A DNA stretch of 64,000 nt, from the NCBI RefSeq assembly GCF_013114545.1, contig NZ_VTXI01000008.1:124001-188000 (forward strand), read 5' to 3'. Numbering within the stretch: the stretch's first letter is position 1; each line of letters begins with the position of its first letter. Below, piece after piece: positions 26,398 through 35,614 of this stretch. Under the pieces are notes generated by a model that searched no databases, was not told the origin of the DNA, and was given only the letters and a program-made list of their open reading frames with translations. The translations under genes and the position numbers were made by a program. Source of the stretch: Vibrio sp. RE86. Its GTDB lineage: Bacteria > Pseudomonadota > Gammaproteobacteria > Enterobacterales > Vibrionaceae.

Positions 26398-29300
26398 TTA
26401 ACCCTCTTGAACCAATTGAAATGCTTTGGAACGACGTTTCAACGAGGCAAATCCCACGTATGCCATTGGCACGATAAAGAGTGAAAAGAATGTGCCTATA
26501 GTTAGACCGCCCACCAGCACTAGACCAATATTGATTCGACCAAGTGAACCCGGCCCTTCAGCTAATGCGAGCGGAAGTGAACCAATTATCATCGTCAGTG
26601 ACGTCATGAGAATTGGTCGTAAGCGTGATTTTGCACTGATTAATGCCGCTTCCATCGCACTGTGCCCTTCTTTACGCTTGAGGTTCGCAAATTCAACGAT
26701 CAAGATACCATGCTTGGTCACTAGCCCCACTAGCGTCAACAGGCCGATCTTTGAGTACAAATTCAAGCTGTGACCAAATACACTCAGCGTCAGTAATGCA
26801 CCAACCAAGCAAAGTGGCACCGTCACCAAGATAATCAGTGGATCAACAAAGCTTTCAAACTGCGCAGCTAGAATCAGGAAAATAAATACTAAGGCTAAGC
26901 CAAACACCAACTGCATACCTGCTTCTGACTCGTTGAGCTCTTTTATCACGCCGTTGTATTCATAGCTCTGACCGCTCTTGAGCAGTGCAGGAAGCTCTGT
27001 ATCAAGATACGTTTGAACATCGCTTGCACTGAACCCTGGCATTAGGTTGGCGGTGATCTCAGCAGCGTCTTTGCCATCAAACGTTTTGATGTTCGACTCA
27101 GCCGTAACTGGCTTGATAGTGACAAACTGAGACAATGGCAGTCTTTGACCAGAGTCTGAGCTCACATACAGCTTGTCTAAGACCTTAAAGTCACCTAATG
27201 CTTTACGGTTAACCTGTACTTGAATTGGATAGGTAAATCCATCTTTTGCTTGTAAATCAGCCGCTTTTACCGAACCTAAGAACGTCGAAATAGCGCTAGT
27301 CACATTGCCGTAACTCACTCCCGATAGAACAATCGCATTTCGGTCAATTGAAAGGTCGAAGCGAAGCTGATCTCTATGAGTTGAATTGTCTACGTTAGAG
27401 ACACCTTCATACTCTTCTAGCAGTTTAACTACCTTACTTGCGGTATCAGACAGTGCATCAAGGTCACGATTGACCGTAGTGACTTCGAGCACTAGGTTTG
27501 TTGCCACATCCAAATTATCCGCAGAACGCACTGAAAAAGAGGTGGTGTAAGCTGAGATCGTCTCACTTGCTTTCGCGATCATCTCGTTAATGACCTCATC
27601 AGCACTTTTATCTCGCTCTTCCCATGACTTAAGTAACACATGGTTGGTCGGAGCTGACTCGATGTATGACAAGTTCGCTTCAATCGCTTCATTACCATCT
27701 AACACTTCATTGACCTGATCCACATTGTCCAAATCATAAAGACGTCCAGCTCCCGCAGGGCCGTGCGATGTTACTTCAATGAAACCAGTATCTTCTGTCG
27801 GTAAAAGCACCTTAGGCATAAACCACACGGCTACCAAAGACAAAGCAATAAGCGCAACTGTGCCACCAAACACAATACGAGAACGAGCAAACCAAGCATT
27901 CAAATACCCCATATAGCGCTCAGTCATTGCGTCTAGTTTCGTTTCTACCCATTCAAACCACTTAGGTGAGCGACTCGTCGATTTCAACATGTAAGCGCTC
28001 ATCATTGGTGAAAGAGTCAGTGCAACAAAGCCTGAGATGATGACCGAAGCCGCCAACGTGAATGCAAACTGCCTAAATAGATCCGCTGTCAGACCAGACA
28101 TCAATCCGATTGGCAAATAAACCACAGCAAGGGTCAAGGTCATTGCGATAACTGGGAACACAATCTCCTTACAGCTTTTTAGCGCTGCTTCAAAAGGCGA
28201 TAGCCCCTCTTCGATATGGCGATAGCAGTTTTCGACTACCACAATTGCGTCGTCTACGACTAATCCGATAGCAAGAATAATCGCCAGAATTGTAAGTACA
28301 TTGATACTGAAACCTAGTAGAGCCATGACACCAAATACGCTAATCACACAGACTGGGATAGTAACCAATGGAATCGCTGCAACACGCAAGGAACCAAGAA
28401 ACAACACGACAATGGCTGCGACCAGAACGATGGCTTCAACTAGCGTCATAAAGCCCTGATCAATAGCCTCTTCAATGAAATCAGCTTGGTTGTATACCAT
28501 CTTCATTTCGATCCCTCCAGGGATCTCCATTGACTCCATCGCAGCTTTGACTCGATTCGCAACCGTCACTGGGTTTTCAGTTTTCAGAGGCAGAACCTGA
28601 AGAGACATTGCCATGTCACCATCAACATGCAACATGCTTGGCTCTAGACTCTCTTCCCCCATCTGAATATCAGCAATGTCGCTGACACGAATAATTTTTC
28701 CATTATCAACTCGAAGGACAAGATCTCGAACATCCTCGATGGTAGTGACTTGATTAACTGGGTTAATAGAGAAATCACGCACTTCGCCTTTAATGGTACC
28801 CGCAGTAAACGTTGCGTTGTAAGTGCTTAGCGTACCGACAACATCCGACGCACTCACGTTAAGTGCCGCCATACGTTCAGGTAATAACCAAACTCGAATC
28901 GCTCGGCTCGATCCACCATATGGGCCCCAAACACCACCAACACCAGATACGTTTTTAAATTGTGGCGAAAGTTGCTGGTTGATAAAGTCGAACATCTCCT
29001 GCTTATCCATCTCACCTTTGTTCACAAAGGTAATGATGTTACTCGGCATCGAGGTCTCAGAAGAGTCATCTGTCACCGTTGGTTTATCCGTCATTGCTGG
29101 AGGGAAACCAGAAATAGCATCAACTTTGCTGCGCAGGTTGTTCATCAGATTAGCGTACTCAACTTCACTGACGCCATCTTCGAACTGGATTTTCATTGAA
29201 CAGCTGCCCTCTTGGCAGTCTGTCGTCATGGCTTTGACTTTATCCAACCCGGTTACAGCTGTGATCAACTCATCAGCGACATTTTGCGACATAAACTCCG

Positions 29301-29466
29301 CACTTGCTCCCGTAATAGAGGCACTGACGGTCGCTGAAGCCGTTTGTCTTTCAGGAAAATATTGAATTGATAGCTTCTGATACGAAACCAATCCAAGAAG
29401 AACAATCGCAATGCTTAGCACTGAGGCAAGCACCGGATGTTTAATACAGATTTCAGGCAGCTTCAT
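26398..29466 (-). CDS. RND-family efflux permease (HAE1-type)
   Basis: 1022 residues, 12 helices and two large periplasmic loops. TM4 carries the proton-relay pair DD in GLVVDDAIVVVEN. N-terminal MKLPEICIKHPVLASVLSI is typical. The QYFPERQTASATVSASITGASAE and GPYGGSSRAIRVWL segments match HAE1 pumps (AcrB/MexK-like). Inner-membrane pump of a tripartite system; the adaptor overlaps its 5' end by 14 bases and no outer membrane channel is in the operon, so it probably uses a TolC elsewhere. A ToxR-like regulator follows at three bases. Confidence 0.94.
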   Translation of the reverse strand: MKLPEICIKHPVLASVLSIAIVLLGLVSYQKLSIQYFPERQTASATVSASITGASAEFMSQNVADELITAVTGLDKVKAMTTDCQEGSCSMKIQFEDGVSEVEYANLMNNLRSKVDAISGFPPAMTDKPTVTDDSSETSMPSNIITFVNKGEMDKQEMFDFINQQLSPQFKNVSGVGGVWGPYGGSSRAIRVWLLPERMAALNVSASDVVGTLSTYNATFTAGTIKGEVRDFSINPVNQVTTIEDVRDLVLRVDNGKIIRVSDIADIQMGEESLEPSMLHVDGDMAMSLQVLPLKTENPVTVANRVKAAMESMEIPGGIEMKMVYNQADFIEEAIDQGFMTLVEAIVLVAAIVVLFLGSLRVAAIPLVTIPVCVISVFGVMALLGFSINVLTILAIILAIGLVVDDAIVVVENCYRHIEEGLSPFEAALKSCKEIVFPVIAMTLTLAVVYLPIGLMSGLTADLFRQFAFTLAASVIISGFVALTLSPMMSAYMLKSTSRSPKWFEWVETKLDAMTERYMGYLNAWFARSRIVFGGTVALIALSLVAVWFMPKVLLPTEDTGFIEVTSHGPAGAGRLYDLDNVDQVNEVLDGNEAIEANLSYIESAPTNHVLLKSWEERDKSADEVINEMIAKASETISAYTTSFSVRSADNLDVATNLVLEVTTVNRDLDALSDTASKVVKLLEEYEGVSNVDNSTHRDQLRFDLSIDRNAIVLSGVSYGNVTSAISTFLGSVKAADLQAKDGFTYPIQVQVNRKALGDFKVLDKLYVSSDSGQRLPLSQFVTIKPVTAESNIKTFDGKDAAEITANLMPGFSASDVQTYLDTELPALLKSGQSYEYNGVIKELNESEAGMQLVFGLALVFIFLILAAQFESFVDPLIILVTVPLCLVGALLTLSVFGHSLNLYSKIGLLTLVGLVTKHGILIVEFANLKRKEGHSAMEAALISAKSRLRPILMTSLTMIIGSLPLALAEGPGSLGRINIGLVLVGGLTIGTFFSLFIVPMAYVGFASLKRRSKAFQLVQEG

Positions 29467-30649
29467 TCGTTACCTCCGCAGCAGTTTCTGGTTTAGGTTC
29501 AGCGACATAGCTTTCCTTGACGTCAGATTCCGCACTTTTCGGCGCTGATTGTTCCACTTCTTCAATAGGTTTCTCAGGTAGGTTTTGAGCAGGCAGAGTC
29601 ACTGGTGATTGAACCTGTTGTGACTTGTTTTTCTTGATTGAAACCACCGAATCCTCATTCAGGTTCTGACGCCCTGTCACTACAACGGTTTCGCCGGTAT
29701 TTAAACCCGACTCGATAGCAACGTAACCGTCGTTGGTATTTGCTCCCAACTCGACATCACGTTTCGTTGCTTTGTCACCGTCAATCACCCATACGAAGCG
29801 CTGCTCTCCATCCGTTGCGATCGCGGTTTGCGACACAATCACATCATCAGACTCGTCACCAATACTTTGGGATACTTTGGCAAACATACCTGGCACCAAA
29901 CGATTATCTGCATTGTTTAAATGTGCATGAACCTCTACACGACCTGAGTTCTCATCGACTAAAGGAGCGATATAATCTACGTGGCCAGTAAAAGCCGTTT
30001 CACCGTAAGCGTCTACTTTTACTGAGACAGGTTGGCCTAACTTTGCTTGTCCTACTTCCGATTGAGAAATGGAGTAATGAACCTCCACTGGGTCTAGTTT
30101 TATCAAGCTCACTAGCGCTGTAGCCGCTTCAACTCGACTTCCAACGGAGTGGGTAAAATTGGTTAACTGGCCATCGAATGGAGCGATGAGTTTGTAACTT
30201 TGAAGATCGGTTTCTTTCTGCTTGAAATCCGCTTCCGCTAAACTAACTTGCTGTTTAAGCTCTTCCACATCTTGTGCCGACATAGAATCTGGCTGTTTCT
30301 TTAATAGCGCCATTACTCGCGCAAGCTTAGATTCGGCTAGTGCTAATGAGCTTTTCGCTTTATCAAATTCAGCGTTCGCTTTTGAATCGTCGAGCTGAGC
30401 AATGAGGTCTCCCTTCTTAACTGCATCACCGTCTTTGAAATTGAGTAGCTTTAACTTTTCTCCCGTGCTGAACGTAAGAGCTGCCGAGTCTGTTGCTTTA
30501 AGCTTACCGACTTCTTCGATACTTGAACTAGAGACTCGTTGTTGAGTGACTTCGACAGTCACAGGTATCGATTCAGCTGAAACCTGCATCGTGGCTGCTA
30601 GCAGGCTAAGAGATAAAATAGACAGAGATAAAGTCTGGATTTTCTTCAT
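29453..30649 (-). CDS. RND periplasmic adaptor (membrane fusion protein)
   Basis: 398 residues. Signal peptide to about residue 25 (SLLAATMQVSAE), lipoyl halves (LNFKDGDAVKKGDLIAQLDDS; YKLIAPFDGQLTNFTHSVG), an alpha-hairpin (about residues 90-150) and a beta-barrel (VEVHYSISQSEVGQAKLGQ). No lipobox cysteine is visible, so it is a soluble or anchored periplasmic adaptor. C-terminal tail, about 50 residues, is rich in glutamate, proline and alanine (KPIEEVEQSAPKSAESDVKE), which is unusual. First gene of the operon: adaptor - pump - ToxR-like - partner. Confidence 0.92.
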   Translation of the reverse strand: MKKIQTLSLSILSLSLLAATMQVSAESIPVTVEVTQQRVSSSSIEEVGKLKATDSAALTFSTGEKLKLLNFKDGDAVKKGDLIAQLDDSKANAEFDKAKSSLALAESKLARVMALLKKQPDSMSAQDVEELKQQVSLAEADFKQKETDLQSYKLIAPFDGQLTNFTHSVGSRVEAATALVSLIKLDPVEVHYSISQSEVGQAKLGQPVSVKVDAYGETAFTGHVDYIAPLVDENSGRVEVHAHLNNADNRLVPGMFAKVSQSIGDESDDVIVSQTAIATDGEQRFVWVIDGDKATKRDVELGANTNDGYVAIESGLNTGETVVVTGRQNLNEDSVVSIKKNKSQQVQSPVTLPAQNLPEKPIEEVEQSAPKSAESDVKESYVAEPKPETAAEVTNEAA

Positions 30650-30794
30650 GTTGGCGACTCTAATTAATAAAAGTTGCCGTTGTTATACCCAAGATTTTTC
30701 GGCCAAAGTTAGGGCTTTGTCAGCGACATAATGATTTATCCTTAACGTACCTTAAAAAATATCAAACCATTGATTTTATTAAATTTAAAACAAC
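30650..30794 (-). promoter_or_regulatory. Probable control region of the RND efflux operon
   Basis: 145 AT-rich bases between the adaptor start and the terminator of the upstream regulator pair. On the minus strand GGGTATAAC lies about 40 bases before the ATG and may be the -10; I see no good -35, as expected for an activator-dependent promoter. The two ToxR-like proteins are the obvious candidates to bind here. Confidence 0.4.
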
Positions 30795-30835
30795 AAAAAG
30801 CCCGTAACTTAATGTTTAAAAGTTACGGGCTTTTT
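30795..30835 (-). terminator. Strong terminator after the second regulator pair
   Basis: AAAAAGCCCGTAACTT / AAGTTACGGGCTTTTT, a 16-bp perfect stem with a 9-nt loop. It separates the second pair (30851-31934) from the efflux operon, so the pairs are transcribed independently. It is symmetric enough to act on both strands. Confidence 0.93.
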
Positions 30836-30850
30836 AGGTTTTTCGAGCGA

Positions 30851-31300
30851 CTAGAGTTCTTGTTTGGTAAACAAATAGGAGTACTTAGGGGCCACTAAGA
30901 TCAATTGTTGCTCGGATAATGGGATAACTTTCAAATCTTCCATAGAGTGCATGCCTCGCTGTGAAAACATCGTTTCGACAACTGAATTATTCTGTTGAGA
31001 TGAGAGTACTTGCTCTGATTGTTCCGGCATTAAAGACAGCCCATGATGATCGAATTGGTAACGACCAGAAGTATTAAAGCCTACCTTATTATCGGTCAAA
31101 AAATACATTTCATATTGACCAGAACGCTTCAAGGTTATGACTGCGTTCAAATCTAAAACATGAGTCGATTTATGAGTATCGACCAGCAATTGTGTTTGAC
31201 TCACCATCGATTGTGAAATCGTCGGTGAGTTAACAAATGTAGCCATTGAGCCAATCAGCAAACCTGATGCAACACTCGCGAGCATTATTTTCTTATTCAC
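30851..31300 (-). CDS. Small membrane-anchored partner of ToxR-like regulator (VtrC/ToxS-like), copy 2
   Basis: 149 residues, GTG start overlapping the regulator's TGT GAA TAA end by 8 nt. N-terminal membrane anchor (KIMLASVASGLLIGSMATF) then a periplasmic domain. It resembles copy 1 (25269) over the whole domain: AVITLKRSGQYEMYFLTDNK parallels FELTLKENGTYDVFSMLPRS, and VGFNTSGRYQFDHHGL parallels VGFSGKGSYAFDADGV. Thus a true paralogue, with about a third of residues alike by eye. The same VtrC/ToxS-like role is inferred. Confidence 0.65.
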   Translation of the reverse strand: MNKKIMLASVASGLLIGSMATFVNSPTISQSMVSQTQLLVDTHKSTHVLDLNAVITLKRSGQYEMYFLTDNKVGFNTSGRYQFDHHGLSLMPEQSEQVLSSQQNNSVVETMFSQRGMHSMEDLKVIPLSEQQLILVAPKYSYLFTKQEL

Positions 31301-31934
31301 AGGCCACCTCTAACTCGCTAGGTACATAACTTACAGATTCACCATTTTGTGAGACGAGTATGACTTGGTCCCCCGTCTTAAACGCACGCACATTGTTCAA
31401 AACCGTTTTTTCGTCACTTCCTTCAAGCTCGATAACACACCCGACATAACGCTGCTCTTGATAATCCGCTTCAACCCAAGGCGTGCTAACTAAAGAGATA
31501 ACGCCATAGCTCAACATTGCGCTAAGGGTAAACACAATAAGATAGAAAGTGTTGTTGCGCTTTAAACGCGTGGGTTCATCACTAATAACTGAGTTTGGCG
31601 TTGGGTGCTCTTCCTTAACGTACTCGGAGACCTTCCCATTAAACTGATACCCTGTTCCTCGCACAGTCGTGATGATTTCCCCACTGCGATCATCCAGCGC
31701 TTTTCGGCAGGTAGAAACCGCATGTAGTAAACTGCTCTCTTCGACCACCACACCTTTTTTGAACCACACCTCATCCAGAAGCTGAGCTTTGCTCAAAGGT
31801 TGGCTTGGGTTTTCGATCATAAACTGCAGCAGTGCAACTTCATTTCCACCTAAAGAGGTTTTGGTTCCGGTTTCAAGCTCTTCTAATATGCCCGTGAGGG
31901 TGTTGAGTATGAATCTATCTTCAATCAACAACAT
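31293..31934 (-). CDS. ToxR-like transmembrane winged-helix regulator, copy 2
   Basis: 213 residues. Winged helix at about residues 5-105 (VALLQFMIENPSQPLSKAQLLDEVWFKKG, ITTVRGTGYQFNG), linker, one transmembrane helix (about 132-150, FYLIVFTLSAMLSYGVISLV), periplasmic tail with two cysteines (YVGCVIE and the end VACE) in the same places as in copy 1. The paired cysteines recall the disulfide in the ToxR/VtrA periplasmic domain. Forms its own two-gene unit with the partner at 30851, ending in a strong terminator directly upstream of the efflux operon. Confidence 0.82.
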   Translation of the reverse strand: MLLIEDRFILNTLTGILEELETGTKTSLGGNEVALLQFMIENPSQPLSKAQLLDEVWFKKGVVVEESSLLHAVSTCRKALDDRSGEIITTVRGTGYQFNGKVSEYVKEEHPTPNSVISDEPTRLKRNNTFYLIVFTLSAMLSYGVISLVSTPWVEADYQEQRYVGCVIELEGSDEKTVLNNVRAFKTGDQVILVSQNGESVSYVPSELEVACE

Positions 31935-31998
31935 GGTAATAATCTGATTATGTTTGTTTTATTGCCTTAACCTTATCTTAAAATTGATAAAAATGAAA

Positions 31999-32021
31999 AA
32001 GCCCAGCGGGTGGCTGGGCTT
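31999..32021 (-). terminator. Terminator of the first T6SS module
   Basis: On the minus strand AAGCCCAGC / GCTGGGCTT, 9-bp stem, 5-nt loop, then TTTTC. It follows the immunity-candidate gene at 32042. Confidence 0.88.
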
Positions 32022-32041
32022 AACAAATAGATTTATCTTAA

Positions 32042-32758
32042 CTAGTTTATATCAGAATAGACTTTATCGACCCTATCCCAAGGAATTGGATCCAAAGCTG
32101 CTCCTACACTTTCAGCTCGATCAGCAATTCTCTTACTATAATTCGCTCTGTAGATTGCAGCGTCATTACCAAAAGTATCGGCTTCGAGCTCAGCATCTGG
32201 CGTTATTTCCACAATGTATTTGTATTCACCACATCCACGCAACCACAGCTTGGTGTTTCCATTTGGCAAAAAACCAAAAATCATATCAGTCCGATAACAA
32301 TCGCGAACCACACCGTCATATCGAGTATAAGTTTCTTTGGTACTCATCATTTTTTTTATATCAGCTGATAAATCCCATTTTGTAGTGAAAAATCTTTGGT
32401 TTGAAATTGATGCCCAATAGATATAAACACTATCTGGCAGTGTTTGCGTACCACCAACTTGTCTTTTGTTAGTTACTGGAGTTCCTAAAACGAGACCAAA
32501 TCCGTCGTAATCAGGTAAGTCTTTCAATATTTTTGTCGGCTCACTTCGTGTCATAAAGTGCATATCGTTATGAACAAATGAAGTCCAATCCTGCTCTTCA
32601 TTCACTCCATAAGCTTGGGTTATTTTCGCAGGATATAATGAAGACATAGCATAACCAATTCGCCATTTGGGCATATCTTCAGGAACGCTAGGGATTTTTG
32701 AAAATGCATTGGAAACAATCGGAACCACCAGTAGTAATAGCACAGTTAATAGTTTCAT
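32042..32758 (-). CDS. DUF2931 family periplasmic protein, candidate Tle1 immunity protein
   Basis: 238 residues from ATG 32758 (MKLLTVLLLLVVPIVSNAFS), a signal peptide cut near SNA. No lipobox cysteine. The body matches the DUF2931 pattern: MPKWRIGYAMSSLYPAKITQ, SVYIYWASISNQRFFTTKWD, and FGFLPNGNTKLWLRGCGEY. DUF2931 proteins are often encoded next to T6SS phospholipase effectors. It follows the Tle1-type gene by one base. A secreted partner fits an effector that attacks periplasm-facing phospholipids. Immunity is inferred from position. Confidence 0.72.
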   Translation of the reverse strand: MKLLTVLLLLVVPIVSNAFSKIPSVPEDMPKWRIGYAMSSLYPAKITQAYGVNEEQDWTSFVHNDMHFMTRSEPTKILKDLPDYDGFGLVLGTPVTNKRQVGGTQTLPDSVYIYWASISNQRFFTTKWDLSADIKKMMSTKETYTRYDGVVRDCYRTDMIFGFLPNGNTKLWLRGCGEYKYIVEITPDAELEADTFGNDAAIYRANYSKRIADRAESVGAALDPIPWDRVDKVYSDIN

Positions 32759-32759
32759 C

Positions 32760-34832
32760 TTAATTTTCCTTTTTGCATTCAAATATTTCTCGAGCAAACG
32801 TATCACCGTGCTCGTGTGGTTTGTTCGCGATAGAACAATCAGAAGAGTGGTGAATTAAGTTCGATTTCATAAGGCTAACCATGATAGAGCTATCTTTTAT
32901 ATCTTCAATATGACTAACATCAAGCGCACCTAAAAGCTCCCCACTTTTGGCTGCAGATAACGCTTTGTTGCAAAACTCTCCAAAGCCATAATTACCAACG
33001 ACTTTCGGCACTGAATAATAACTGTCGCTTTCTTCACTCCAGACACCACCTTGTTCATCATCTAGGGGAACTTGAGCGTGTTCAGCAAGACCAAACATAA
33101 CCCGAAGATACAAGCGCGACAGATCGCCCTCGACTATTCGCTTCTTCTGGAGAGTACCTTCTAAATAAGCTCTATCATTGCCTCCATGGCTAACTGTCTT
33201 GTATGTAGTAAAATAATCATCTTCATTCCACCCCAAAGACGTTTCGTGGTCGACGACTTTTTTGAATTTTGCGTCTAGTGATGCCTTCACCTTATCGTAG
33301 TTCCAACGCCCTACATCTCGCCTTAGCCGTTTAATCGGCTTTACTTCTAAAAGAGGTAACAAATATCTACCTTGTGCCTGACCACCGATAGTTTCATACG
33401 CTAAAGTAGATTGGTAGCCACCACCAAGGTCAGAGTGCGCTCCCGGGACGATGTATTCTTTGAACTTACAATTTGTATTTACCTTGTTTAGGCAAAAATT
33501 ATAACGATATTCCGTTTTCTTATGCGCGGTAAGATGAACAACTTTTTCAATACGATCTGGCTCAAGCCAAAGTCTTACATCTCCATTATCATCGTTGTGC
33601 GGAGTAAAGTCCCCGCTAAATGGGTCGAAAATAGCAGCGACAGTGTCGAATAACCCTACGAATTTTATACAAATCGACTCGTTATTCGACCAATCAAAAC
33701 TCGATTTGAGACTAATTGAATTGGATTGACATGCATCGGTAAACTTAGTTGCAAATAGGCCTTTTTCACCATCTACTATGACATTTGTAAAGTGCCTTGC
33801 CGCTGCTGCACCTCGACTAAAACCAAAAACGTCTAATTCAATACACACAAGCCCGTCAGCATTAGCCTTAATAAATTGGTCTGATTCGGAGATCTGCCCC
33901 AAAGCTTTACACAACTGCTCTATACCTGTCTCAACTTTCGCTATGACACCGTAGTCACCTGTGCCAAATGCCAGTCCTGGCACTACGGACTCATCAGCTG
34001 GCTTAGTGTTATCTTTCTCGTTACCCGTCCCAATCCCTGTAATATACTCTGGATGTAAAAATACACTCTTCTCCTCATCAAACACGTCATCCGGATACAG
34101 ATCATGTAACTTTTGAATGTTCGTCAGCTCATTCGATGCACTACCATCTACAGCAAAATCCTCTTCCCAAAAGAAATGAAACTTTTCATCCTCTGGATAT
34201 TTGAACATATCCTCGGGCCACTCGGTCACAGGTTTGTTTTTATTTACCTCATACTTAGGGCGCCACTTAAAATAATACTTATCGAGCTGTTTCTTACCCC
34301 ACTCAGCACTGTAAGTATTGTTACCTGTACCATCAAAGAACATCCCGACACGTAGAGTGATAAAGTTAAAGCCTCTTACCTGTAACACGTAACTATTATC
34401 GGTAATTAGTTTCAGTGGATCCGCTTTGCCTTGTTCATGGCGGCTCGGTAGTGATTGCCCTTCGGTGAGTTCGGTTAAGTCTCCGGCAGTGATTTCTACG
34501 AACTTCGGCTTAGCGCCTTCTTGATTCACGTACTCATTGGCGAAGTCAGCCGTAGGTTTCGAGTCGACATTTGGTTTGTGTTCATCTTTTTGTGATTCTA
34601 ACAGCCACTGCTCACTAACTAAATGAAGTAATACCGGGCCAGAAGCCAATCCTTCTAGATAAATAGGCGCCTCACCTAATGTCACACCAAACTCATTGCC
34701 AGCGGAATCTGTAAGCGTTCCTGAGACGCCAGCAAACGGCTGATTAAACTCGTCCCGCACAAAGATTTCGATCCAACGGTTACATTGCTCGCAAGGCATA
34801 AAGTACGGGCTGGCTCCCGTATCGATACTCAT
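32760..34832 (-). CDS. Tle1-type (DUF2235) T6SS phospholipase effector
   Basis: 690 residues from ATG 34832, whose ATGA overlaps the chaperone stop; a GTG two codons upstream is the longer alternative. An N-terminal 90-residue beta-rich domain (SPYFMPCEQCNRWIEIFVRD, TLTDSAGNEFGVTLGEAPIY) may interact with VgrG. From about residue 160 the DUF2235 hydrolase fold: RVGMFFDGTGNN at the first strand, the nucleophile serine in the GxSxG elbow FGFSRGAAAARHF, and the catalytic aspartate in VPGAHSDLGGGY. A histidine may follow. Tle1 enzymes hydrolyse membrane phospholipids (A2 type) of target bacteria. Encoded after vgrG and the DUF4123 adaptor. Confidence 0.88.
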   Translation of the reverse strand: MSIDTGASPYFMPCEQCNRWIEIFVRDEFNQPFAGVSGTLTDSAGNEFGVTLGEAPIYLEGLASGPVLLHLVSEQWLLESQKDEHKPNVDSKPTADFANEYVNQEGAKPKFVEITAGDLTELTEGQSLPSRHEQGKADPLKLITDNSYVLQVRGFNFITLRVGMFFDGTGNNTYSAEWGKKQLDKYYFKWRPKYEVNKNKPVTEWPEDMFKYPEDEKFHFFWEEDFAVDGSASNELTNIQKLHDLYPDDVFDEEKSVFLHPEYITGIGTGNEKDNTKPADESVVPGLAFGTGDYGVIAKVETGIEQLCKALGQISESDQFIKANADGLVCIELDVFGFSRGAAAARHFTNVIVDGEKGLFATKFTDACQSNSISLKSSFDWSNNESICIKFVGLFDTVAAIFDPFSGDFTPHNDDNGDVRLWLEPDRIEKVVHLTAHKKTEYRYNFCLNKVNTNCKFKEYIVPGAHSDLGGGYQSTLAYETIGGQAQGRYLLPLLEVKPIKRLRRDVGRWNYDKVKASLDAKFKKVVDHETSLGWNEDDYFTTYKTVSHGGNDRAYLEGTLQKKRIVEGDLSRLYLRVMFGLAEHAQVPLDDEQGGVWSEESDSYYSVPKVVGNYGFGEFCNKALSAAKSGELLGALDVSHIEDIKDSSIMVSLMKSNLIHHSSDCSIANKPHEHGDTFAREIFECKKEN

Positions 34833-35614
34833 CCCCACTTCTCCTTAATTTTGTCTAAGAGTTTTATTTCATCAAAGGTCAGATGAAACGGTATTGATAA
34901 TTCAGACAAGTGCACATTTGCATGACCTGCGATTTCAACCAATGCGCAAGATTCCCATTGAGACGATTCAAATCCATTCGTTTGCGCTCTTTTAAGCGCA
35001 GATAAGATCACGAGTTCGGAGTTTTCCACTCTTTCCATCATGTTTGATGAGAGCTGCCACCACCTGCGGTTCAATGACTTCGCGTGAGTTTCTCGTTGAT
35101 ATAAAGAGGCTAAATGGTTAGGAAGAATGTCCCACCAAGTGGATCTGTTAAGTTCAAATGGGGCCTTTAAATGATTAGAGTACATCTTGAGTCCGCCATC
35201 TAAATAAGCAATCTCATCAATGTTTCCCATAAAACGGCTTCGCTCGCTCTCTTCGAACTGGTGAAGCATCGGAGAGAGCACTTTGAGATCGTAATAGCGA
35301 AACATGACCTCTTCACCTTCAAATGATGCAAATAAAAGACTTCGTAGATGCTCAAGAATGTCTGTAGCCAAAGCCTGACTAGATATTGCAATGCCTTGGG
35401 CTAATACTTCCTCCGGTATTTGGAGTACGCCCTCAGAGACAGGGATAAACCAAGGGGACAATGCTTGAACGGATTGAAATTCAGGCCCGGTAAACAACGG
35501 GACCTCGCCTTCAAACCCAAAGCCATACTGGGCAACCGCTAATCTGTGTGCATTGTTATCAGCAAGCCAATACTTAGTTTCACTGTTTGTTGCAAGCCAA
35601 CTTTTCAACATCAT
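34829..35614 (-). CDS. DUF4123 effector chaperone (Tap-type), module 1
   Basis: 261 residues from the ATG at 35614, which overlaps the TGA of vgrG (ATGATG junction). DUF4123 family: the conserved start LKSWLATNSETKYWLADNNAHR, FTGPEFQSVQALSPWFIPVS, and the FRYYDLKVLSPMLHQF patch typical of the family. These adaptors load an effector onto the tip of VgrG before firing. Situated between vgrG and the Tle1 effector with ATGA overlaps on both sides, so it should serve that effector. The C-terminus ends just inside the effector start. Confidence 0.86.
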   Translation of the reverse strand: MMLKSWLATNSETKYWLADNNAHRLAVAQYGFGFEGEVPLFTGPEFQSVQALSPWFIPVSEGVLQIPEEVLAQGIAISSQALATDILEHLRSLLFASFEGEEVMFRYYDLKVLSPMLHQFEESERSRFMGNIDEIAYLDGGLKMYSNHLKAPFELNRSTWWDILPNHLASLYQRETHAKSLNRRWWQLSSNMMERVENSELVILSALKRAQTNGFESSQWESCALVEIAGHANVHLSELSIPFHLTFDEIKLLDKIKEKWG

